Translations under genes and position numbers: made by a program
Part shown: one piece after another, positions 1-4,698 of the stretch
How the letters are laid out: every line of letters begins with the position of its first letter
Numbering within the stretch: position 1 is the stretch's first letter
Assembly (NCBI GenBank): GCA_024274855.1
Contig: JAJSAJ010000302.1
Span: forward strand, 1 to 7,880
DNA: 7,880 bases
Reading direction: 5' to 3'
Source of the DNA: Planctomycetota bacterium
GTDB lineage: Bacteria; Planctomycetota; Planctomycetia; Pirellulales; Pirellulaceae
Notes under the pieces: generated by a model
Databases searched by the model: none
What the model was told of the DNA's origin: nothing
Seen by the model: the letters and a program-made list of their open reading frames with translations, nothing else

Positions 1-248
1 CGGGCTTCAAAAAAGAACTTGGCTTTGCTGACTTTCGCAAGCACAACACGATCAAGAAACTGATTCGACTCGGCAACCAACAAGCCACCGGTCTGCGCCA
101 AACCCTCGACAATCAGCGGCGGCGGCAAGATTGGAAATCCGGGAACGTACTCGTCCAGCTCTTCTTCAGCCAACGTGACAGCTTTCAAAGCCGTCGCATG
201 ACGCCCCTTCTCAAACTCGACAAACCGGTCAAACCAAAACCAGCGCAC
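1..248 (-). CDS. FabZ/FabA-like hotdog protein, 3' end cut by window edge
   Basis: Partial gene: 82 codons are visible, running off the left edge. The start is GTG at 246-248, with GGAG (CTCC on the plus strand, 257-260) 8 bases upstream overlapping the end of the ACP gene. The N-terminus (MRWFWFDRFVEFEKG) and the segment PILPPPLIVEGLAQTGG at residues 39-55 match the beta-hydroxyacyl-ACP dehydratase (FabZ) hotdog fold, which removes water from 3-hydroxyacyl-ACP. The catalytic Glu position is kept (E48), but where FabZ has its catalytic His there is a Tyr (Y34, in DEYVPGFP). The intact paralogue two genes upstream has H34 and E48 at the same positions. It is therefore probably a non-catalytic or altered subunit, perhaps partnering that paralogue; this is inference. 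The gene starts 5 bases after the ACP stop, so the two are very likely co-transcribed. Family call is confident; function is not. Confidence 0.8.
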   Translation of the reverse strand, partial: MRWFWFDRFVEFEKGRHATALKAVTLAEEELDEYVPGFPILPPPLIVEGLAQTGGLLVAESNQFLDRVVLAKVSKAKFFFEA

Positions 249-253
249 GCGAT

Positions 254-649
254 TTACTCCGTCGATCCGACTTTAGATTCCACGTAACGGCACAGATCGC
301 TGACGGTCAGATTGTTCGCAAACTCCTGGACGGCCGGATTCTCCTCGAATTTGCTCAGATCGGCAAACGGCATACGCGCCTTCAACTGCTCAATCCCAGC
401 GGACGTCAGCTTGCCTTCTTGAACATACTCCGCATTGCGAAGGATGTCTTCCGGAAACAGCTCGGCCCGAGGAATCTCGATCTCAAACGCTTTCTCCAGA
501 CGAAAAACAATGTCGAGAAAATCAATCGACTCCGCGCCCAAATCTCCAACGATCGTCGCATCAGACGTCACTTCATCGTCATCTACTCCCAATGCCTCAA
601 CCAGTGCGGCTTGGACCTTCTCAAATACTTCATCTTTCGTGGGTGCCAT
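254..649 (-). CDS. Acyl carrier protein, long form (131 aa)
   Basis: Carries acyl chains on a 4'-phosphopantetheine arm for fatty-acid or polyketide-type synthesis in the cytoplasm. The attachment motif is GDLGAESIDFLD, with the modifiable Ser at residue 41. Helix I covers about residues 6-20, and helix II follows the Ser (FLDIVFRLEKAFEIEIP). A C-terminal helix LTVSDLCRYVESKV covers about 114-127. Canonical ACPs are about 75-85 residues; this one has roughly 45-50 extra residues between helix II and the last helix (about 63-112). The ATG at 647-649 is chosen because GGAG stands 9 bases upstream; a TTG five codons further up would overlap that site. The gene is flanked by two hotdog dehydratase-like genes on the same strand: 146 bases after the upstream one and 5 bases before the downstream one. 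It is probably a dedicated carrier for this cluster rather than the housekeeping AcpP, because of the insert and context. Confidence 0.9.
   Translation of the reverse strand: MAPTKDEVFEKVQAALVEALGVDDDEVTSDATIVGDLGAESIDFLDIVFRLEKAFEIEIPRAELFPEDILRNAEYVQEGKLTSAGIEQLKARMPFADLSKFEENPAVQEFANNLTVSDLCRYVESKVGSTE
257..260 (-). promoter_or_regulatory. Ribosome binding site fixing the GTG start of the partial hotdog gene
   Basis: GGAG on the minus strand lies 8 bases before the GTG at 246-248, inside the last codons of the ACP gene. No ATG in this frame gives a complete hotdog N-terminus, so this site supports the GTG start and translation from the same mRNA as the ACP. Confidence 0.6.
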
Positions 650-658
650 TGGCTTCGT

Positions 659-662
659 CTCC
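659..662 (-). promoter_or_regulatory. Ribosome binding site of the acyl carrier protein gene
   Basis: GGAG on the minus strand, 9 bases upstream of the ATG at 647-649. It decides the start: the longer reading beginning at a TTG at 662-664 would start on this site. Confidence 0.65.
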
Positions 663-795
663 AAGTCAGATCGTAATCAGGGAATCAATCGATTCGCAGT
701 TTCTGTATTCGGTCAGTACCGGGAGCGATCGAGAACCCTGCTCGGACCGGATCCCGGATCGCCACAACTCCGTCGAAAAACAGCCCCAACAAGGA

Positions 796-1278
796 CTACT
801 TCACCGATGAGACATCGTACAGTTTGTCAAACTCACACCGGAACCGTCGGCTCGTGAACACATCACTTGCCGCTCGGGACGGGTAACGATCGGCCAGATT
901 ATATCGTTCCAAAATCAACCGAGCACTGACCGCCGGGCGACCTTCCACATTCCCCTCAGCCTTCAAAGTCGTTAGCTGATCATCCTGTTTCAAGATCCGT
1001 GCCGTGACCGTCAACACTTGGCTCGGCTCCACAAACCCTGCAAACTTCACGTTGCGAGCTTCACGGAGCACAACCATCGAATGCTCAAACGCCTCACTCT
1101 TACGCACTAACCATGCGCTTGCCTGGTACATTGACTCCAACATCATCACGCCAGGCATGACAGGAAACCGAGGAAAATGATCCATCAGATACTGCTCGGA
1201 CAACGTCAATGCCTTGACGGTAGTGATCGATTCGCCTTCTTCAAGGCTGACAATGCGGTCAATCAGCGAGAATCGCAC
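796..1278 (-). CDS. 3-hydroxyacyl-ACP dehydratase, FabZ-type (160 aa)
   Basis: Cytoplasmic hotdog-fold enzyme expected to dehydrate 3-hydroxyacyl-ACP to trans-2-enoyl-ACP. The active-site segment is DHFPRFPVMPGVMMLESM, with catalytic His at residue 34 and Glu at 48. The 14-residue spacing equals that of FabZ (His49/Glu63 in the Pseudomonas enzyme). Length is slightly above the usual 140-150 because of a C-terminal tail. The start is GTG at 1276-1278; an in-frame TAG lies eight codons upstream and no ATG lies between, so GTG is the only start that keeps the whole fold. No clear Shine-Dalgarno sequence precedes it. It is the first gene of the leftward cluster, followed after 146 bases by the long ACP and then a His-less paralogue. 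A promoter candidate lies about 115 bases upstream. It could act on a special substrate rather than in bulk fatty-acid synthesis. Confidence 0.88.
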   Translation of the reverse strand: MRFSLIDRIVSLEEGESITTVKALTLSEQYLMDHFPRFPVMPGVMMLESMYQASAWLVRKSEAFEHSMVVLREARNVKFAGFVEPSQVLTVTARILKQDDQLTTLKAEGNVEGRPAVSARLILERYNLADRYPSRAASDVFTSRRFRCEFDKLYDVSSVK

Positions 1279-1392
1279 AGTACTTACGTTGCTTTTCTAA
1301 CAGAATTTCCAAACCGATTGCAACTCGCTTCACCGCATCACGGCAAACTGCCGCGAAAACGTTGTGCGGAACAAACTTACGCAAGGCCCAAC

Positions 1393-1421
1393 AGTATAGT
1401 CACCTCTCCGATCCTCCACAA
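1393..1421 (-). promoter_or_regulatory. Sigma70-type promoter candidate for the dehydratase-ACP cluster
   Basis: On the minus strand, -35 TTGTGG (1416-1421) and -10 TATACT (1393-1398) are separated by 17 bases. The -10 matches the consensus at 5 of 6 positions, the -35 at only 3 of 6. Transcription would begin near 1386, giving a leader of about 107 bases before the GTG at 1278. The position is right for driving all three lipid genes. Confidence 0.45.
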
Positions 1422-1497
1422 CCGATGAATCCCACGCGAGAATCATGACGTAACGTGCTCTCAGACAGTGCCTTACGAATTCCGGACAATCGGCGAT

Positions 1498-1530
1498 CGG
1501 CACGCCATCGCGAGCAACGGTGGCGTGCCG
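1498..1530. repeat. Perfectly paired long hairpin (13-bp stem, 7-base loop)
   Basis: The left arm CGGCACGCCATCG (1498-1510) pairs with the right arm CGGTGGCGTGCCG (1518-1530) over 13 positions with a single G-T wobble, leaving the loop CGAGCAA. There is no T-run on either side, so it is unlikely to be an intrinsic terminator. Part of the right arm (1520-1527) can instead pair with CACGCCAC at 1548-1555. It may be a REP- or MITE-like dispersed element. Confidence 0.6.
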
Positions 1531-1637
1531 CCCGAAAAACCGAATGCCACGCCACGCCGCATATCCCCACACATGAGGGGTGATCCTGCCGTATGGATAC
1601 TCTTGAACGGGCCTTGATCCTAACGTGGTCCAGGTAG

Positions 1638-1658
1638 GTCCCGCTTGCCGAGCGGGAC
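1638..1658. repeat. GC-rich inverted repeat (8-bp stem, 5-base loop)
   Basis: GTCCCGCT (1638-1645) pairs perfectly with AGCGGGAC (1651-1658) around the loop TGCCG. No T-run follows, and it lies more than 200 bases from the next gene start, so it is not an obvious terminator or attenuator. I suspect a dispersed palindromic repeat of the kind scattered between planctomycete genes, but I see only one copy here. Confidence 0.55.
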
Positions 1659-1829
1659 ATGGCGTAATCCAGGACGCTACAAGAGGTTTGGAATTGCAGC
1701 CGGAACCTGTTGGCCTGCTGCTGGACCGGATTGCGATCACTGCCCTTGAACGGCGTGTATCTGTTTTGCCGGCAACCACCAGTGCAACAAAACGGCTCGC
1801 CCACGCCCCCCCCGTTTGCTCCAGGCCAT

Positions 1830-1858
1830 TTGTCAACGACTCGACGGACTGTTACATT
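1830..1858 (+). promoter_or_regulatory. Promoter candidate immediately before ptsI
   Basis: -35 TTGTCA (1830-1835, 5 of 6 matches) and -10 TACATT (1853-1858, 4 of 6) are 17 bases apart. The expected transcription start, about 1865, falls on or next to the ATG at 1866. This would make the message leaderless, which fits the absence of a Shine-Dalgarno sequence before this start. Confidence 0.4.
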
Positions 1859-1865
1859 GCGCTGC

Positions 1866-3629
1866 ATGCGAAAAGGCATACCAGTATCTCCGGGCGTGGC
1901 GATTGGAACCGCATATTGTATTCACCAGATCTTTGTTGATCCAAACACACAGCGTTTAGAAGACGCCGAGGTCAACGCCGAACTGGCCCAGTACGAAGCG
2001 GCTCGCGAACGATCCGTGGGGGATCTGCGCGCATTGCAGGCGAAAGTGGAATCCCAAGTCGGCCACAATGAAGCAGCCATCTTCGCCGTGCATGAGTCGA
2101 TCTTGCGTGATGCGGCTTTCAAAGACCGTATTCGACAGTGGATCGTCAAGGATCGACTCACGGCCCAAGCCGCGCTGCACCGCCTGCTGAACGAGTATGC
2201 TTCGCTGTTTGCACGCACCAAGGACGAGTATCTTCGAGATCGTTTGAACGATGTTCGTGATGTGGTCGTTCGACTCAGTGCCCGCTTGACCAAAGTGCTC
2301 AAACCGCAATCTAGCCCCCTAGCCGGGCCACTGATTATCGTGACAGACGAATTGCTCCCATCCCAGGCGATTGCCCTCGGTGACATCGATGTCAAAGGGA
2401 TCGTCACCCAAACGGGCAGCCAAACCAGCCATGCGGCAATTATCGCTCGAAGCCGGGGAATTCCAGCGGTTTCCGGCATCCTGGGCATCCTGCGACAAGT
2501 AAAAACCGGCGATACGGTGATTGTCGATGGTCGGGATGGGCATGTGACGATCAATCCGGATTCCGAAACGAAGTCGGCCTACCGGAAGCTCGAGCGCGAG
2601 TTCTTTCTGCTCAAAGACGAGCTAGCGGCCAACCGCGGCGCGCCGGCAGCGACAGCAGACGGCCAGCCACTTGAACTGCTGGCCAATATCAACAATGTGG
2701 CAGATGCCAAGGCGGCTAAAGCCATGGGGGCCACCGGGGTCGGCCTGTTTCGGACTGAATACCTGTATCTGACACATCGCAGTGTTCCGAACGAGCAAGA
2801 ACAGCTGACAGCGTACCGCGAAATCGTCAAAGCAGCACCCAACCACACGGTGACCATTCGTACACTCGACCTGGGGGGGGACAAGACGGCCCCGTACCTG
2901 GGACATCAGTACACGGAAGCGAACCCTTTCATGGGTTGGCGAAGCATTCGCCTTTCCTTCGAGCACCCAGAATTCTTTCTAGTGCAATTGCGGGCTATAT
3001 TGCGGGCCGCCGCCTATGCGCACGAATTGGGCGGGCAAATTCGCATCATGTTCCCCATGATCACAACCCTTGAAGAAATCCACCGTGTGCGAAAAATGGT
3101 CCGGCGAGCCTGCCGTCAACTGCAAGATGAAAGCAAACCGTTCCGAGCCGTGCAGTTGGGCATGATGCTTGAGGTGCCCGCAGCCGCGATTTCGATCCGG
3201 ACGCTGGTAACAGAAGTCGATTTCGTATCGATCGGCTCAAACGACTTGGTTCAGTACCTGATGGCCGCGGATCGGGACAATCCCAAGGTCAGTCATCTTT
3301 GCCAGCCACTCGCGCCCCCCGTGTTACATCTGCTGACCGATGTTGTCCGGGCGTGCTCGGAAGCGAAAAAACCGCTTACACTCTGCGGCGAAATGGCTGG
3401 GCAGCCCCGATCGTTCGCGCTGTTGCTCGGCATGGGCTTGCGCAGCTTCAGTATGAGTCCCTCCTTTATTCCCACCATGAAAGACTTGGCGACGCATCTA
3501 ACGGTCACCGATGCAGGCGAGATCCTTCAGCGCGCCCTAAAGCTCAAAACGACCGCACGCGTCCGCCAGTACATGCGCAAACAACTCGCCACGATCGCTC
3601 CGAACTTGGCGCTGCTGGAAACCGACTAG
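1866..3629 (+). CDS. ptsI: PTS Enzyme I (phosphoenolpyruvate-protein phosphotransferase), 587 aa
   Basis: Cytoplasmic first enzyme of the phosphotransferase system: it takes phosphate from phosphoenolpyruvate onto a His and passes it to HPr. Domains in order: N-terminal swivelling/HPr-binding part (about 1-145), phospho-His domain with GSQTSHAAIIARSRGIP and the active His at residue 189, then the PEP-binding barrel (about 255-575). The E. coli active-site residues all have counterparts: R296 (GLFRTE), R332 (IRTLDLGGDK), E436 (MLEVP), N459/D460 (SIGSND), R470 (AADR) and C507 (LTLCGEMAG). Length is close to the usual 575. The frame is open upstream to 1710, but the family N-terminus (GIPVSPGVAIGTA) begins at the ATG at 1866, so that start is chosen. 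No HPr or EII gene lies beside it. A run of eight G (2873-2880) encodes part of the LGGDK motif. It ends 7 bases from the convergent trxA stop. Confidence 0.95.
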   Translation: MRKGIPVSPGVAIGTAYCIHQIFVDPNTQRLEDAEVNAELAQYEAARERSVGDLRALQAKVESQVGHNEAAIFAVHESILRDAAFKDRIRQWIVKDRLTAQAALHRLLNEYASLFARTKDEYLRDRLNDVRDVVVRLSARLTKVLKPQSSPLAGPLIIVTDELLPSQAIALGDIDVKGIVTQTGSQTSHAAIIARSRGIPAVSGILGILRQVKTGDTVIVDGRDGHVTINPDSETKSAYRKLEREFFLLKDELAANRGAPAATADGQPLELLANINNVADAKAAKAMGATGVGLFRTEYLYLTHRSVPNEQEQLTAYREIVKAAPNHTVTIRTLDLGGDKTAPYLGHQYTEANPFMGWRSIRLSFEHPEFFLVQLRAILRAAAYAHELGGQIRIMFPMITTLEEIHRVRKMVRRACRQLQDESKPFRAVQLGMMLEVPAAAISIRTLVTEVDFVSIGSNDLVQYLMAADRDNPKVSHLCQPLAPPVLHLLTDVVRACSEAKKPLTLCGEMAGQPRSFALLLGMGLRSFSMSPSFIPTMKDLATHLTVTDAGEILQRALKLKTTARVRQYMRKQLATIAPNLALLETD

Positions 3630-3636
3630 CACACGC

Positions 3637-3963
3637 TTACGTGGCAAGACCGTCCAGGACCTGCTTCAGGCGGGATTTCGGCTGCACACCAACTAACCGT
3701 TCAACGTCTTCTCCGCCCTTGAACATGATCAATGTCGGGATGCTGTAGACTTGATACTTCTGCGCGATTTCGGGACTGTTGTCGATATTTACCTTGCCCA
3801 CCTTGATCGAACCGGCGTACTCAGCCGCTAACTCGTCAATCATCGGCGCAATTTGCAGGCATGGACCACACCATGTTGCCCAGAAATCAACCAAAACAGG
3901 CTGGTCCGACTGCAAGACTTCTTGTGCAAAAGTAGCATCCGTGAATTCTGTCACATTACTCAT
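3637..3963 (-). CDS. trxA: Thioredoxin (108 aa)
   Basis: Cytoplasmic protein-disulfide reductase, normally kept reduced by thioredoxin reductase and feeding electrons to enzymes such as ribonucleotide reductase, peroxiredoxins and arsenate reductases. One complete thioredoxin domain: redox motif WCGPC with cysteines at 32 and 35, buried acid D26, and the cis-proline P76 in SIPT. All have the same numbers as in E. coli TrxA, and the length matches. No signal peptide. The start is ATG at 3961-3963, with AGGAG 9 bases upstream; a TTG three codons earlier overlaps that site. It is transcribed away from the ArsC-like gene from a near-consensus promoter (4195-4224) with a leader of about 225 bases, and it ends 7 bases from the convergent ptsI stop. 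Other thioredoxins may exist elsewhere in the genome, so trxA may not be the only one. Confidence 0.96.
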   Translation of the reverse strand: MSNVTEFTDATFAQEVLQSDQPVLVDFWATWCGPCLQIAPMIDELAAEYAGSIKVGKVNIDNSPEIAQKYQVYSIPTLIMFKGGEDVERLVGVQPKSRLKQVLDGLAT

Positions 3964-3972
3964 GCTTCTCAA

Positions 3973-3977
3973 CTCCT
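3973..3977 (-). promoter_or_regulatory. Ribosome binding site of trxA
   Basis: AGGAG on the minus strand, 9 bases before the ATG at 3961-3963. It decides between that ATG and an upstream TTG at 3970-3972, which is too close to the site to be used. Confidence 0.75.
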
Positions 3978-4137
3978 AAAGCGGCAAGGCGGCAACCCGA
4001 TAGGAAACACGTCCGCATTCGGACCGCTCCCGTTGGTCGCTCACGAAATACGCGCGCACAGTGCATGCGTGCCCTAAACTGAACTCAAAACGGTCATTCT
4101 GAACCATGTGAGTGCCTATCGACAAGTGGCCCAATAT

Positions 4138-4152
4138 CCAGGAAACTCCTGG
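4138..4152. repeat. Small hairpin in the trxA leader
   Basis: CCAGGA (4138-4143) and TCCTGG (4147-4152) form a 6-base stem with a 3-base loop, about 35-50 bases into the predicted trxA transcript. There is no T-run. It may shape the leader RNA or mean nothing. Confidence 0.35.
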
Positions 4153-4187
4153 TACGGAATCAATACCCGTCTGGCATACGATTCATG

Positions 4188-4207
4188 CGACCGAATTGTA
4201 TCGGTCG
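4188..4207. promoter_or_regulatory. Operator-like dyad centred on the trxA -10 box
   Basis: A perfect inverted repeat, CGACCGA (4188-4194) and TCGGTCG (4201-4207), is separated by six bases that are exactly the -10 hexamer of the trxA promoter. The position is suited to a dimeric repressor or redox/metal sensor blocking RNA polymerase. Chance occurrence or an RNA hairpin at the transcript start are alternatives; no regulator gene is adjacent. Confidence 0.45.
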
Positions 4208-4224
4208 GCCTTGCCAGATGTCAA
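4195..4224 (-). promoter_or_regulatory. Near-consensus sigma70 promoter of trxA
   Basis: On the minus strand, -35 TTGACA (4219-4224, perfect) and -10 TACAAT (4195-4200, 5 of 6) with an 18-base spacer. Expected transcription start is near 4188, about 225 bases before the trxA ATG. It is the closest match to consensus that I found in this window. Confidence 0.65.
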
Positions 4225-4346
4225 TCAAGGGGAGACAAGGCCTGACAGGGAAGCAGAACGGGCTTCCAGTAGCGGTCGCAGGGCTCCCTCGACGACATTG
4301 ACAATGCGATATTCTTGCCACCCTGTTCATCGAAGGAATCTGTCAA

Positions 4347-4688
4347 ATGGCCAAAGCCACGATTTATCACAATCCGCGTTGCACCAAGAGCCGCCAGACC
4401 CTGGAACTGCTTCGCCAACAGGGTATCGAACCGGAGATTGTCGAGTATCTCAAAACACGGCCCGACCAGAAAACCCTGCGATTGCTGCTGAAACAGCTAA
4501 AAATGCAGCCCAACCAACTGCTTCGGAAAAAGGACTACCGCGAACTCGGTTTGCCAGCCACCGAAGACCCCGACGAACTGATCTCCCAAATGGCAAATCA
4601 CCCGGAGATCATTGAACGGCCGATCGTGGTCATCGGCCACCGTGCCGTGCTCGGTCGCCCGCCAGAAAACGTTCTGGAAATTATCTGA
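4347..4688 (+). CDS. ArsC/YfgD-family thiol reductase (putative arsenate reductase, 113 aa)
   Basis: Thioredoxin-fold protein of the glutaredoxin-dependent ArsC family, whose best-known members reduce arsenate to arsenite in the cytoplasm. The catalytic Cys is residue 12 in NPRCTKSR, as in the plasmid R773 enzyme. The three substrate-binding arginines have counterparts at R60, R91 (ERPIVV) and R104 (GRPPE). At 113 residues it is shorter than R773 ArsC (141) and closer to the YfgD-type housekeeping branch, so arsenate may not be its physiological substrate. The start ATG has AAGGA 9 bases upstream. It is divergent from trxA across a shared 383-base region, and no arsR, arsB or acr3 gene is in view. 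It ends 10 bases from the convergent S1 gene. Family is sure; substrate is not. Confidence 0.9.
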   Translation: MAKATIYHNPRCTKSRQTLELLRQQGIEPEIVEYLKTRPDQKTLRLLLKQLKMQPNQLLRKKDYRELGLPATEDPDELISQMANHPEIIERPIVVIGHRAVLGRPPENVLEII

Positions 4689-4698
4689 CGCCCGGTTC

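Larger units (their letters stand above)
1279..1865. other. Intergenic region between the divergent dehydratase cluster and ptsI
   Basis: 587 bases without a convincing gene. Two overlapping minus-strand open frames cross it, but they have low-complexity, Arg/Ser/Cys-rich translations with no recognisable domain. The stretch holds a minus-strand promoter (1393-1421), two strong hairpins (1498-1530 and 1638-1658), a run of eight C (1806-1813) and a plus-strand promoter candidate directly before ptsI (1830-1858). Some of it looks like dispersed repeat material. Confidence 0.7.
3964..4346. other. Divergent control region between trxA and the arsC-like gene
   Basis: 383 bases with no supported gene. 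It contains the trxA ribosome site, a small hairpin (4138-4152), the trxA promoter with its dyad (4188-4224), a 7-base inverted repeat GGCCTTG/CAAGGCC at 4207-4213 and 4236-4242, and the arsC ribosome site AAGGA (4333-4337). A perfect TTGACA on the plus strand (4298-4303) has no acceptable -10 box at normal spacing, so the arsC promoter is not resolved. Confidence 0.65.

Noticed and set aside
650..795. Separate promoter or small gene between the dehydratase and ACP genes
   Set aside because: The 146 bases show no acceptable -35/-10 pair and no open frame with a start site on the minus strand. The genes are more simply one transcript.
1710..1865. Upstream extension of ptsI to a TTG at 1710 (52 extra residues)
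   Set aside because: The extra residues are Pro/Cys/Arg-rich with no similarity to the Enzyme I N-terminus, which begins properly at the ATG at 1866. The region also contains the promoter candidate and a C8 run.
1330..1879. Two overlapping minus-strand open frames (168 and 159 codons) upstream of ptsI
   Set aside because: They overlap each other and cross two hairpin repeats and the promoter of the dehydratase cluster. The translations show no domain or natural composition, and neither has a ribosome site I can support.
1922..2554. 210-codon minus-strand open frame
   Set aside because: It lies antisense to the conserved ptsI coding sequence, is Ser/Arg-rich and without a motif: a shadow.
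4298..4303. Perfect TTGACA on the plus strand before the arsC-like gene
   Set aside because: No hexamer resembling TATAAT is found 16-19 bases downstream. TATTCT at 4310-4315 is far too close to serve with it.
4112..4615. 167-codon plus-strand open frame across the trxA/arsC intergenic region
   Set aside because: It overlaps the well-supported arsC-like gene in another frame, and its translation is Arg/Ser/Pro-rich with no domain.
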